Origin: Byssothecium circinans
Lineage: Eukaryota; Ascomycota; Dothideomycetes; Pleosporales; Massarinaceae
Assembly: GCA_010015675.1 (NCBI GenBank)
Contig: ML977007.1
Location: forward strand, 35,354 to 99,353
Reading direction: 5' to 3'
Length of the DNA: 64,000 nucleotides
A program made the translations under genes and the position numbers. This document shows, one piece after another, positions 1 through 10,251 of this stretch. Positions within the stretch are counted from its first letter, which is position 1; each line of letters begins with the position of its first letter. Below the pieces are notes generated by a model that saw only the letters and a program-made list of their open reading frames with translations, was not told the origin of the DNA and did not search any database.

Positions 1-339
1 AAAAGCTCTACAGCTATCCAAAAAGGGCAAGAGAAAGGCCTTGCAGCCATCTACAAAGAGCAACAAGCGCCAGAAACATGTGGTTAACGCTGTAGCTACT
101 GAGGAGGCCTCAGGGGCTGCGTCAGCAGCTCCACCCACGACCACGCGGCGCGGCCGCAACGTTAAGCTTCCAAGTAAATATCAGTAGCGCAAGTTGATCG
201 CAAGTATCAATATAGTACTCCATAAAAAACTCTCGTGATAATAGCTACTATATGTGGCTCTATAGCTTTATTCTTGGGTGAGTTGTTTTGGTATTGCGCG
301 ATCGTTGCGCGAACATGATCGTTGCGTGCACGGACACGT
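1..339 (+). mobile_element. 3' end of a pogo/Fot1-like DNA transposon (left end outside window)
   Basis: Positions 2-187 encode the C-terminal tail of a transposase, followed by an AT-rich 3' UTR like that of the element at 5609-7739 (a shared 'ggctctatag' block). The right terminus is inferred at 339, just before a TA at 340-341. Read inward from there, the terminal sequence carries CGCAACGATC twice, exactly 17 bp apart, the arrangement found in the other elements of this window. Homology to the neighbouring GMC oxidoreductase starts exactly at this TA. The opposite terminus is not in the window, so the end call is an inference. Confidence 0.75.
2..187 (+). CDS. pogo-like transposase, C-terminal fragment
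   Basis: The open frame enters from outside the window and ends at TAG 185-187. It is rich in Lys/Arg/Gln (start KALQLSKKGKRKALQ) and ends in RRGRNVKLPSKYQ. The same basic tail, [RG]GRN-[IV]-K-[LI]-P-[SR]-[KR]-[YF], ends the transposases at 5806-7650 and 19102-20985, so it marks the C-terminus of this pogo/Fot1-like DDE family. No stop interrupts the visible part, so this copy may be less mutated than the island copies. The catalytic region lies outside the window. Confidence 0.75.
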   Translation, partial: KALQLSKKGKRKALQPSTKSNKRQKHVVNAVATEEASGAASAAPPTTTRRGRNVKLPSKYQ

Positions 340-1989
340 TAGTGCTCGCCTCACGGCTGCTTGAACGCAAGCCTGAGCTCTCCATCACCCTCATCGAGGC
401 AGGTCACGATGTGACTGGAAAACCGCACATCTCCAACCCTGCTGAAGCGGCATTGCTGCACTTTTCCGACCTCGACTACAAGTTCTTTACAGTTCCTCAG
501 AAACACCTAGGTGGGGCACCAAAGTACAACTGCGCTATTAAGGGACTTTCCGGGGGCACTATTATCAACACTGGAGGATGGATCCGTGGAGATAAATCTG
601 ATTACGACGAGTGGGCAAAGGAGGTCAAGGACGATAAGTGGAGCTACGACGGTCTTCTTCCCTACTTTAAGCGCTCGGAGAAGCACTTTGATCCAAACGG
701 TGACCCGGCTCAGCATGGCTTTGACGGCCCCGTTGTAACGGCCCCGGTAACCTCGTCTGGGCGCAAGTTCCCGCTGCGCGAACCCGTCTTGAAGCTGTGG
801 CAGAATCTCGGACTCAAGCATATTCCTGACGCGAACAACGGTCACCCTCAGGGTATCGCTGACCTAGTCGAGAACTGGAAAGACGGGAAGCGACAGATTG
901 TCAGCGAGACATATTCTCTAGCTGGAGTGAACGTGCTCACAGAGAAACCGGTGCGTCGCGTTCTCGTCAATGACGATAAGGTTGCCGTTGGCGTCGAGCT
1001 TGCGAATGGCGAGAAGCTTAGTGTCAAGGAGGGTGGCCAAGTGGTCGTTTCCTCGGGCGCGTATAACACTCCCAAGGTCCTCCAGCTTTCTGGCATTGGA
1101 AACCCAGACGAGCTCTCCAAGCATGGTATCGACACAGTCGTCGACCTACCCGCCGTTGGCACCAATCTCTTTGACCACCTCATGCTTTTCCGGTACTGGA
1201 AGCTGCGACACCCTGAACAGGGCCTCGCCCTTGGATCGCCAAAATTCGGAGGCCCCAACTACGAGAAAGGAGGGCCGGTTGACTGGCTCGTTACAGCGCC
1301 AATCCCAGCGGCACCTTACAAGTCCGCTCTGGAAAAAGACGTGGGACCAGTGTCAGACGACCACCCTCTTCTTCAGAACCGCAGCCATCTCGAGATGAAC
1401 CTTCTGTACGCCGCAATAGGTTCCGACGCTCAAGGCCTCACAATCCCCATGGACGGCAACTCTATCATGACCTTCTACATGGGCTGCTTGCCAACCTCCC
1501 GAGGAACGGTCACACTTAGCTCGAGTGACCCGGAGGCTTCTCCTGCTATCGACCCCAACTACTACGCCACAGAGGCGGACAAGCATGTCATGCGCTCAGG
1601 CTTCCGCATGCACACGAAACTCATGTTCGACACACCTGAAGGCAAAGACCTCGTCGTTGAAGAGTACACACCTCCCGGCCATAAAGTTGCGAGCCTTGAC
1701 GCATCGGATGAACTGATTGACAAACGCATCGCACTGGGCGGCTCTACAGTGTTTCATCCTGCGGGTACGGCCGCGATGGGCAAGGTGGTTGACTCGTCGC
1801 TCAAAGTGTATGGCGTGAAGGGCCTCCGTGTCGTGGACGCCAGTATTGTAAGCACTTACTGGTGAGACCAGCCGCTGTTACATTAGCTCACAATGCTCGC
1901 AGATTCCAAACCCAATCGCTTCACACACCCAAGTCGCTGTGTACGCAATCGCTGAACAGGCCGCCGATATAATTCTGAGCGAGCTCTGA
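288..1989 (+). pseudogene. GMC oxidoreductase, 5'-truncated by transposon insertion
   Basis: This is a FAD-dependent GMC-family oxidoreductase (alcohol oxidase / choline dehydrogenase / glucose oxidase superfamily). Both GMC signatures are visible: GLSGGTIINTGGWIRG near residue 83 and SSGAYNTPKVLQLSGIG near 255. The active-site His lies in FHPAGTAAM and a second His in PIASHTQV. The C-terminus needs an intron at 1848-1902 (55 nt, phase 0); exon 2 (1903-1989) ends in SEL. The spliced frame is 548 aa from the ATG at 288. The N-terminus is abnormal: the GxGxxG dinucleotide-binding loop is missing, and family similarity starts at Leu18 (LVLASRL), whose TTA codon contains the TA target of the transposon ending at 339. 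The first 17 residues are therefore transposon-derived. Without the FAD-binding loop the product should be inactive. Confidence 0.85.
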
Positions 1990-2312
1990 AGGGCTGCGCG
2001 CAGATTTACGAAGTAGCCTAAAAAGGAGGTGATGATAGTGATGCGGCCAGTGGTGATGGTATGGTTGAGATGGTTGTCGGCCCATGGTGGTGGTTGTTTT
2101 GACAATGAGTCAGCCTGGAATCCTTGAATCCGAAATGAGACTGATTAGTGATAAGTCAAACTGAACAAGGCAAATAGCGTTCACGAATAGGTTTTCAGCC
2201 AGTAGAGAGCGCGAAAGACTGGCTACAAGCTTCTTTACGGAGTGAAAAGGCCAACTGAAAGACCCTTGTTCATATACGGACAAAACAGAACTACTGCATC
2301 TGCGTAATTCAG
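1990..2312. other. intergenic, no gene seen
   Basis: This gap lies between the tail-to-tail GMC pseudogene and the minus-strand gene at 2313-3962. It holds only short ORFs with no recognisable motif; I see no repeat or RNA gene. Confidence 0.5.
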
Positions 2313-3962
2313 TCATGAAGCTATGTCCATAGCCGAGATGTCCACATCATTGAATTGCAACACCGTTTTCACATCGACTTGACACCCGGCTGCGTGATCC
2401 CCTAAGCCCCAACGATGGATCTCATTAATCCACCTCTCCAGCTTCTGAACTCCAGCTATCGCTGTACACCTTGAACTGCACAGTCTCCTCATGCTACATC
2501 CGTCCCACCTATCGTTTTCGAGACTGGCGCGGAGAATCCAGATACCGTACTGTGCTCCAACAAAGGTCAAGATGTAATGTCGCATTTGTATTTTGTCCTT
2601 ATCCGTCCACGCGCGGTTCTCAATCCCAAGGGCATTGGTTTTCAGTACGTAACGATTGTACAGCGCCACCGAAGCGGCCGCAGCGGCTTGCCATTCAGCC
2701 TGGTTGACGGATTGACCATGCTTCTTAAACTCGATGGTGAAATAGGGGCATGTGATCCAGTCCTCGTGTACATATACGGCGTTTTCGAGCTCGCTTCGGT
2801 AATCTGGATTGAATCCCGCAAGTGATAGCCAATAGCTACAGTCTGGACGAACATCGAATTTAAATTCATCGGTATTTTGGTCGAAAGTGATAGGAGGATC
2901 CCAGTTGAGACGACCAGCAGGCGGAGCGACGAGTTGAAGCATTCTTTCAGCACGCCATTTCCTATCTGTGGGATTTTGACGAGACCGACGCTGCCGCCGC
3001 AAGAAAGTTTCTGTTGCGAATGACGCGTATTCCTGTTCGCAGACCTGCTTGCTAGCCATGAAATCGTACTCCTCGATGATCTCTTCAATGGATTCTCTCG
3101 ATAGGGAGAGCCATACTTCTGCGACTTCGAAGCCTTCGAGAGCTTTGTACTCGATCCATTTGCCATCGGGGGGTTTCTCAGTCCCAAAATGATTGTATGG
3201 GTTCGTGTTTCCTTCGATCTTGCCTTGGTCGATCAGGATTTTCCGAGGCCGGAGGACAAGGTTTTCGAAATTGGGACTGCGGGCTGTGATACGAGAAGAT
3301 CTCGATCGTAGCGTTTCCACGGCGGTATGGGCCGATACTGAGTTCACAGCACTAGGAGGGATAGATCTAGTATCGCTGAGTTCTTCTGGCTCTGCTTCTT
3401 GTGCGGGGGCGTCCTGCAGTTTGCCTCTTCTGCGCATTTTGCTGCGGCCATGGGCATCCGATCCAACGTGAGACGTAGTGGAAGTGTCGATAGATGTATC
3501 GTGGTCTTCGCGAGTGCCTCGAATTTGACCGCCGTCTCTTCTCCTAGTGTCTCGTCCCCCGAGTATCGTGCCGCTCTCGCCTCGATTCCCTCGATTTGGG
3601 GGCATGGAACGCCGTTTGTGCTGTTGAACTGCCTTCCACAAGGCGGCTGTCACGTCTGGGTCGGTGGCAAGCGTTCTCTTGAAAACGACGGATTGTGATG
3701 GTATGGCTGATTTGAGTGATTGGGGCGAGTGACCGCGACGCTCGATCTCGGAGTTGGGAGTTCTCGATGCGTTGTTGGAGATCGGCTTCAACGGTTGCCT
3801 GCTTGGCGCTTGTTTGTGTGACAGGCGTATCTCATCGGCTCGGCCAGCAGTCTCCTCGCGTTGGCGTTGGAAGCAGATAGACCCGGAGCTCGGAACTCGG
3901 TGGCCAGATTGCAGATTTGCAGGTCGCATATCCATTGTTGGACTGGACGACGCGGGATACAA
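2313..3962 (-). CDS. fungal protein of unknown function (DUF7924-like, possible PD-(D/E)XK-type fold)
   Basis: The uninterrupted ORF of 549 aa starts at 3962. Residues 1-230 are polar, low in complexity and rich in Arg/Ser/Pro, and probably disordered. Residues from about 235 form a globular domain with many Trp and aromatic residues (GKWIEYKALEGFEVAEVWLS, SYWLSLAGFNPDY). It contains the motif DWITCPYFTIEFKKHG followed by an Ala-rich helix (QAAAAASVALYNRY). The hydrophobic-E-F-K-K element with an upstream acidic residue recalls the D...(D/E)xK core of nuclease-like folds. I associate this arrangement with the fungal DUF7924 family, from memory only. The start could be a later Met, and an unseen intron is possible. 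The function is unknown. Confidence 0.65.
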   Translation of the reverse strand: MYPASSSPTMDMRPANLQSGHRVPSSGSICFQRQREETAGRADEIRLSHKQAPSRQPLKPISNNASRTPNSEIERRGHSPQSLKSAIPSQSVVFKRTLATDPDVTAALWKAVQQHKRRSMPPNRGNRGESGTILGGRDTRRRDGGQIRGTREDHDTSIDTSTTSHVGSDAHGRSKMRRRGKLQDAPAQEAEPEELSDTRSIPPSAVNSVSAHTAVETLRSRSSRITARSPNFENLVLRPRKILIDQGKIEGNTNPYNHFGTEKPPDGKWIEYKALEGFEVAEVWLSLSRESIEEIIEEYDFMASKQVCEQEYASFATETFLRRQRRSRQNPTDRKWRAERMLQLVAPPAGRLNWDPPITFDQNTDEFKFDVRPDCSYWLSLAGFNPDYRSELENAVYVHEDWITCPYFTIEFKKHGQSVNQAEWQAAAAASVALYNRYVLKTNALGIENRAWTDKDKIQMRHYILTFVGAQYGIWILRASLENDRWDGCSMRRLCSSRCTAIAGVQKLERWINEIHRWGLGDHAAGCQVDVKTVLQFNDVDISAMDIAS

Positions 3963-4425
3963 AAATCGCTGCGTAGGGAAGAGCGACGAAGCGCTGTCAA
4001 CAACGCCTTGTTTGGTGGCCCGAGCGCTGCCACCGTGCGCGCCGCCGCCCCGCCAAAGCGTGCAGGGTAGCCCCGCGCTGATCCCACCAAAATCTAACCT
4101 ACGGTAAAACAGGCCTACTAAAATAATAGCGTTTGCACGGTAGACGCATTTATATATACTACCCTAAACTAACCCAGTAATTAGATATTATATCAACTAA
4201 TGTTGACGGTAAGTATTGCTTAGAGGCGGGCATTTTAATAAACAAAGGGATGAGATTTTATATGGTTTCTACCATCGCGTCATACTGGTGTCCTGCACCT
4301 ACTACCACCACAAACTACATACAACCTAGCGCCAAGGGCTGAGCTACACAACACTCCACCACACTACCCTCTCAAATCGCGAAAGGTTTTACCCTGGAAG
4401 CTACCATCCCGTTCAAGACAGCTCA
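3963..4425. other. intergenic, AT-rich stretch, possible repeat remnant
   Basis: Positions about 4090-4260 are AT-rich with many TA steps, like the RIP-mutated elements elsewhere, and are preceded by a GC-rich block (4030-4085). No coding frame or terminal inverted repeat could be recognised. The remainder is presumably the 3' flank of the RTA1-like gene. Confidence 0.4.
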
Positions 4426-5290
4426 TCATTCCTCCCGATCTTCAACAACCTTTGTAGCATGAGTCTCTTCAACTCTTTCTCCTGACTGTCCCCGATGGCC
4501 TCGGAACGCCACACCAGGGTGAATAATTGTCAAGGCCAAACAAGCAAACAGGACCATAGCGCCATCGAGGACGAAGAAGACTTTCTCGTCAACCGCATCA
4601 ATGCCTGCCTTAGGTTTAACCGCTCGGTAACAGGTGCGTATCATGATTGTAGTGGTTGAGATAGCCAGGACTAAGTGTGTCAGTGTCCTTTTACAACCAT
4701 CCAGAGGAAATAGTCATTATCTTACCAATGAGAAATACTCGGAAGGTGGTTGAGCGTTGAGGTCCGCTGTATATATCGGTGCATAGTGGGGTCCTGGGGT
4801 GCATGTTCCTGAAAAATGCACCGGCAAACCCAACGACAATAGTGAGAGTGGCAAAATGCACTGCTGAGCCTGCTTGGAGGAGTTTTGCACCAGAGCTCAA
4901 GTTGTGCGTCGCTGTGACTCCACCTCCAATGATTTGTAGCCCCAGTACGACGCTATGGGCTAGCATGGTGATCGTTTCGTAAAGTCGAGGCGGCAGCGGA
5001 GAGAGCTCTTTCCCGTAAACATGAATGATCCGAGGAAGGCAGAGACTCATCGCGACACTGATGAATGTAGGGGCGATCGTGATGGAGACGAGGTAGACCG
5101 CAACTTGGTCATTGCCGTTGGATACGAGTATACGCGCGATGTAGGCCAATATCTCGAAAGTAAGACCAAGAACGACGGCGGCAAGGAAAGCGTGTGTCTT
5201 GCGCTGGAGGCCGATGGAGAGCTGGATGGGCAATAGGATGGCGAAAGCCACGAGATAGAAGACAGAAGCGTAGGCATTGTAACCGGCCAT
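4426..5290 (-). CDS. RTA1-like multi-pass membrane protein
   Basis: Two exons (5290-4726 and 4670-4426; 55-nt intron 4671-4725, GTAAGA...TTAG) encode a complete 269-aa protein. About seven hydrophobic segments run through it, starting with ASVFYLVAFAILLPIQLSIG and ending with VFFVLDGAMVLFACLALTII. The family hallmarks are present: an EILAYIAR loop, APTFISVAMSLCLPRIIH, and the conserved IRTCYRAVKP loop after the intron. RTA1/RSB1-type fungal proteins are implicated in lipid translocation and resistance to toxic compounds; the substrate here cannot be told. The C-terminal tail is short, hydrophilic and acidic (VVEDREE). No defects are seen. Confidence 0.9.
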
Positions 5291-5608
5291 AGTTGTGCAA
5301 AGGTCTCAACTGTTGAAATATTGTATTATACGATTACGGAGAAGAGAAGCCCGATATTTATGCTTCGTCGGCGTGGTTGGTACATGATCAGGCCAGCTGA
5401 ATCTACCAGTCTGGTTAACCATTTAGATTGAAAGCCGTGTATCGGCGGCGCGAGTAGACGAACTGTCCAATGACCAACGGATGTGATAAACAGAGTTGCC
5501 AGGAGTCGTTGTTTGGTGCGAGTGTGTTGAAGGATGACTGGGACCGTGATCCCTGGGTAAATCGCAGGGATCCCACACTAATAGACGAGCAGGCCAATAG
5601 GAGGCATA
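5291..5608. other. intergenic, no gene seen; TA target at 5607-5608
   Basis: This is the upstream region of the RTA1-like gene. The TA at 5607-5608 is the left copy of the target duplication of the adjoining transposon. Nothing else is recognisable. Confidence 0.5.
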
Positions 5609-7739
5609 CCAAGGTTCACCCCGAAGCGACCCCCCCGGCGAAACGACCCACCTGAACACTAAAACAGCGTCACAATTTGAGGCTATAGAGCCTCACATTA
5701 TAGCTATTATTGCGATCTTTTTTAGTAGAGAGATGTATAGGTGTCAAATAATATATTGCGCTACAAATATCGCTGTGGAGTATTAATTGCTCGGCCGCGT
5801 CGTAACTAAATAGCTGCTGCGCCTGTAACAGCACCTTGAGGCTCTCCACTACCTGCAGGCCTCACAACAGCTCTCTTTTTTGGAGTAGCTTTGGCAGGAG
5901 CCTTAAGGCAGCGCTTCTTACCCTTTTGGGAAGTTTTGAGAGCTTGTTTAAGTCGTTTTGCAGTCTTGCGAGCTGCCTGTCGTGAGGCTTGCTCAGCAGC
6001 CTTCTTAGCCTTCTCCCTCTCCCTCAATATCCTAGCCTTAGCCCTTGCCTGACGCCTCATCTCCTTCTCCCTTGCCTTGGCCTGCCTTGCCTCCTCCTGC
6101 CTTGCCTCCTCACGAAGCCTGTTTGTCTCAGCTTTTTGGTGTTGTACCCGCTCCTCCTCGCGCTCCTTAAGCTGCTGTCGATCACGTGCCTCCTTTACCT
6201 TCCTTGGAGACCAGAATATAGCTCCACCTTGATACTCCTCAGGCTCCTTAAGCAGGAGAGGCTTGCCTCGCTTCCTGCGCGTCCTCTCATTGATTAGAGC
6301 CTCGCGTAGGCCCTCAACTTCATACTCAAGGAGGGCTTTTTGAGTTAAGATTTGGTGGAAGGCCTAGCTCAGCTTTTGAGCTCGTCTATCACCTTGATCC
6401 TTGACCACCTGACGCAGTAGACCTTCAGTCTTCCTCCAGTTTAAGGCACTTAAGGCTGAGGACTCGCTATTGCTTAAGGAGCTTAAGCTAGTGTTAAACC
6501 TCTTTAATATAACCTTAGGATTAAAGGGTAAGAGGCCTGTAGCTTTAAAGGCCTTAAGGATCGTTATTTCCTTAAAGGAGGCCTGCTAGGCTTAGTAGAA
6601 GAGGGGGAAAAAATCCCTCTTACTCATTAAGGTGAGGCCTTAGCTCCTCTCTATAAAGGCTGAGACCTTATTTGAGTACGCTGTTAAGAGAGGCTTAAAC
6701 ATAACCACATCAAGCGGCTGTAGCGTATGGGTTGAGTGAGGAGGATAGATTGTAAGGAGGATCTTATTCTAATCACAGTACTTAATAAAATCTATTATAA
6801 GGTGAGATCCATGGCTATCTAGAATAAGTAATTGATAGGAGGATTGAGCCTTCGCCTTAGTACCGCGATTAAACACCTATTTGAGCCACGCAAGGCTGAT
6901 ATCGTTGTTCGTCCAGCTAGAGGGCGATGAGGAGATTCAAATCTAATAAGTCTCATAATTAAGAGCCTATAGCTAAGAGTCCTGTATTAATCCTCAGGTT
7001 AACTAATAACTAAGAGCAGGCTTAAGGTAAGATCCATCAGCGCAGATATAGGCTAGCAGCGTTATCCACTCTTAAGAGCCATCCTAGATAGTACTCCTCT
7101 TCTTCCCATCCTCGTATAAGGCCCTACTAAAGATCCTCTTTGAGCGACCTATGATACTAAGTAGGAAGCCCTTCTCATCCATATTATAGGTATGACGCGC
7201 CTTGACGTGATACTGCTTAATCTTTTCACGTAGGAGGTTAAAGTAGAGGCTATATTTCCTCCCTAAATTAGCCTTGTGGTGACTATTGTCTATGCCCGTC
7301 ATCCATTTTAAGATGAGCTCGTCTTAGTGTCGCTGCATAAAGCGATTAACCCAGTTTACTCCAAGCTCTCTCCTTGTGATCTGTGAGGCGAAATTTCTTA
7401 TCATAGCTCGTGTAGGTGGAAGGCCTCGCCTAGTGAGTTCTCTGATATAGAGTAAGAGCTCTTGCTCTTGTTGTAGATGGAGAGCCTGCTGATGTTCGTA
7501 GCGGGTAGCGCGCGTGGTTAAGACGCCCTGGTGTCTTCGTCTAAGCGTTGTATAGCTGCAACCATAATCTCTTGCAATCTTTCTATAGCTAAATTGTTCT
7601 CCAGGTTCTAGCGATTCGATCGCTGCTATTGCAGCCTCGATTGAGGTCATATTAGTGGAGTTATCGCGTGTTGAAGTTGAGGCCTTGTCTTGGTGGGTGG
7701 GTCGTTTCGCCGGGGGGGTCGCTTCGGGGTGAACCTCGG
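5609..7739 (-). mobile_element. complete pogo/Fot1-like transposon, 2131 bp, TA target duplication
   Basis: The element is bounded by 44-bp terminal inverted repeats (5609-5652 and 7696-7739) that differ at one position, and is flanked by TA at 5607-5608 and 7740-7741. Each terminus carries two related units 17 bp apart, GAAGCGACCC and GAAACGACCC. The transposase lies on the minus strand and is broken by stop codons. The near-identity of the termini suggests a fairly recent insertion, yet the interior shows RIP-like CAG-to-TAG and CAA-to-TAA changes. Confidence 0.93.
5806..7650 (-). pseudogene. pogo-like DDE transposase, nonsense-riddled
   Basis: The frame runs from ATG 7650 to TAG 5806, 615 codons without a net frameshift. 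The N-terminus is a helix-turn-helix (MTSIEAAIAAIESLEPGEQF, then SYRKIARDYGCSYTTLRRRH), followed by a CENP-B-type second helix-turn-helix ending at NWVNRFMQRH and a stop. The first catalytic Asp lies in YNMDEKGFLLSIIGRSKRIF, the second in LLILDSHGSH near 6820. The C-terminus is a basic coiled stretch (RRQARAKARILREREKAKKA). Stops replace Gln and Trp codons as expected of RIP. The element cannot make a full transposase. Confidence 0.9.
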
Positions 7740-7852
7740 TACATCAGCTGGCTCACGCTTATCAATCTAACCTCGACGTGGTTCCAGACTTGCAGTGAAT
7801 CTTTGTGTTGCTTCCATCTCTCCTATCCCCCCTCATTGACGCCTCTGTGACG

Positions 7853-9389
7853 ATGGATCCAATACCTAAGAACCCGCGGAAAAGGGCCAAGCACACACGG
7901 TCGAGGCTTGGATGCCGTGTTTGTCGGTACGTTGTATTCCTCTCTCATGACGGAGTGGCAGCTCGCTAAGTAAACGTTTTGCAGTATACGACGGATAAGA
8001 TGTGACAATACCCATCCCACATGTCTGAAGTGCTCGAGCACTGGCCGAAAATGTGAATGGTACCTAGGCGACTCAACTTCTTTGTGCATCATCCAGCGCA
8101 GTCCGTCAAACGCTCTATCCGATGACGCATTGGAGAATAGATTCCTGGATTTCTTTCGGCAAAACACTTTGTACCATCTTTCCGGATCCTGTGAGATCGA
8201 TTTCTGGACCCGCATAGTCTTACAAGTCAGTGAACGTGAGCCTTGCGTTCGCTACGGACTCGTGGCTCTAGGCTCCCTCCATGAAGCATTCCAGGACGAA
8301 CACTTCAGTGATTCGCGCCTCTTCCCCCATGAAACGCAGTTCGGCCAGTACGCTTGGATGTACTATATTCGGGCTATTGAGCTTCTAAATACGCACATAC
8401 TCGTGGAAGGATGGAATGGCGTTGAGGTTGCTCTGCTGTGTTGTATCTTGTGTGTAGGATTCGAGTGGTTACGCGGATGCTACGGTGTAGCTGAAGGCCA
8501 CCTTCAAAGCGGATTGACTATCTTGAATCAATGGCTTGAAGGAAAGGGGCCGGAAAGTGGCTATGTATCGTACTCTTCAGCGCGCGCAGATTTCATGCTG
8601 TCGCAAATTGCGCCCGTCTTCTCTCGGCTTGCACTCCGAGCACGGACTTTCATCGCCACACCGGTACCGTGCACAGCCTTACTTGTCAGCGAACATCGCT
8701 TCCCACCGGTGCCTGCTCTCAAGGATGCGAGGGATGAGTTGTATGGTATTCTCGGCCAGTCATGCATGAACGGAACTTCATACCGTTCCTCAACGTACCC
8801 CACATGGTCAGCAACCAAAGAGACGAAGCAGTCACAGCTGTTGAACTTGCTTTCGGAGTGGTACGATACCAGATCGATGGTGTTTTCTAGCACGAATCCA
8901 GACAGTGTCTCTTTACTTATTTCATACACCATGATTGTTATCATGGTGGGAACGAGCCTCTCCACAGACCAGATGCAGTTCGATCGTTACGAGGATCAAT
9001 TTGGCCTCATCGTCCACCTCGCAGACATCCTTTCGTCACTCAACAATTCCCATTCGGCTTCTGTGCCGATCGAGCTCGTTCCCATCTTATACTATGTCGC
9101 TCTCAAGTGCCGGCATCCTCTTGCGCGTCGGAGAGCCGTATCCTTGATCTCAGCATGTGGCCGAAGGGAGAGTCCATGGGATTCTGATGCGACAGCCCGC
9201 ATCGTCCGAGAGGTTATTGCCATTGAGGAAGAGGGGGTCGCACTTGTAGTTGAGCCGAGTGATGTCATGCCTTTTGCCAGAGTGAATAGGCTGTGGGTCT
9301 GGACAAATTTAGACAACCGTAAGAGTGACCTAAAATGCAGGAGGCAAGGTGATCAACACTGGACCGAGTCACGAGTCGTTACTTGGTGA
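7853..9389 (+). CDS. Zn2Cys6 fungal transcription factor
   Basis: Two exons (7853-7926 and 7985-9389; 58-nt intron GTACGT...GCAG) give 492 aa. The splice falls inside the zinc cluster, as is common in fungi, and yields GCRVCRIRRIRCDNTHPTC then LKCSSTGRKCEWY, which is C-x2-C-x6-C-x5-C-x2-C-x6-C. A basic run (KNPRKRAKHTRSR) precedes it. The remainder is the helical 'fungal-specific transcription factor' region, with the typical FYxxxT-like start FLDFFRQNTLYHLSG and mid-region ALLCCILCVGFEWLRG. It is probably a nuclear DNA-binding regulator with CGG-half-site specificity; its targets are unknown. The start lies 113 bp beyond the end of the transposon, so the element may have displaced upstream regulatory DNA. 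Confidence 0.9.
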
Positions 9390-10249
9390 AGGGGGTGATG
9401 TCGAAGGAGGTCATGGCCCAGCGAACGGCACAGTCGCGTGTTCCAAGTTTGAATTCGGAAGGTGTTTACTAATGAAAGGGCGAAGAGTTTGTGCGTAATG
9501 AAACTTCCATGAAGCTGAGAATCCCGCGGAGCTATCTACGTGCTTGTTTCCAGCTATGCAAGGTAGCCATGCAGCGGAGGCTTGCGCGTGCCAGTCCCAT
9601 TCCTGCTGTTGCTGTTGGAAGCCTCCACCTCCTCTTGCAATATCAATGTCGCGATTTTGGGTGCTGAGGTGACAGTCAGTTCGTTGGAAGAGAGTGGTGT
9701 GATGAAGTTCCCTGCAGACTGATTAACTAAGTGGTCGCTCATGCGCTGGTCCGTCGCGGCAGCCATTTGGATAGCAGTGCTCAACAAGTAAAAGCATTGA
9801 GTAATTGGGTTTCATCTACTGCTGGTGCTATCAAGGGCAAACCGATATAGAGAGTGTGAAGTACCGCTGTTGCCCTGCTGCGCTCGTAACAGATAGGAAG
9901 GCCACGATAGTAGATATGCTGTTGACTGGCCGTGTGCACTTCCCATCTCTCGCACTGCCCCACCTATACCCACCAGATGCTCCCATGTGTCAGCCCGAGC
10001 CCTAGAACCCAGTTGGCATGTATCCACCAGGCGAAGAAACTCCGCATCGCACTGGAAAAGGTACGTCATCGGGGAAGGGGCGCGCGGGTATCCATCGAAA
10101 AGCCACGATCGGTTGCTGCATCGTGTAATCAAAGTTGCGATTTGTTTGAGCAGATGGTCGAGGAGTCAAGAGCAGATCGCTTATGATAAAATATCCACGG
10201 CGTGGATGGCGCTCTAGATGAAAAGGAAACTGCTAACGTGTTTTATCAG
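9390..10249. other. host DNA between regulator gene and transposon island, no supported gene
   Basis: Minus-strand ORFs at 9812-10132 and 9554-9787 have fairly protein-like composition (for example FQCDAEFLRLVDTCQLGSRA) and could be remnants of a gene whose 5' part lay where the island now begins. No family motif or convincing splice chain was found. The TA at 10250-10251 is the island's left target site. Confidence 0.35.
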
Positions 10250-10251
10250 TA

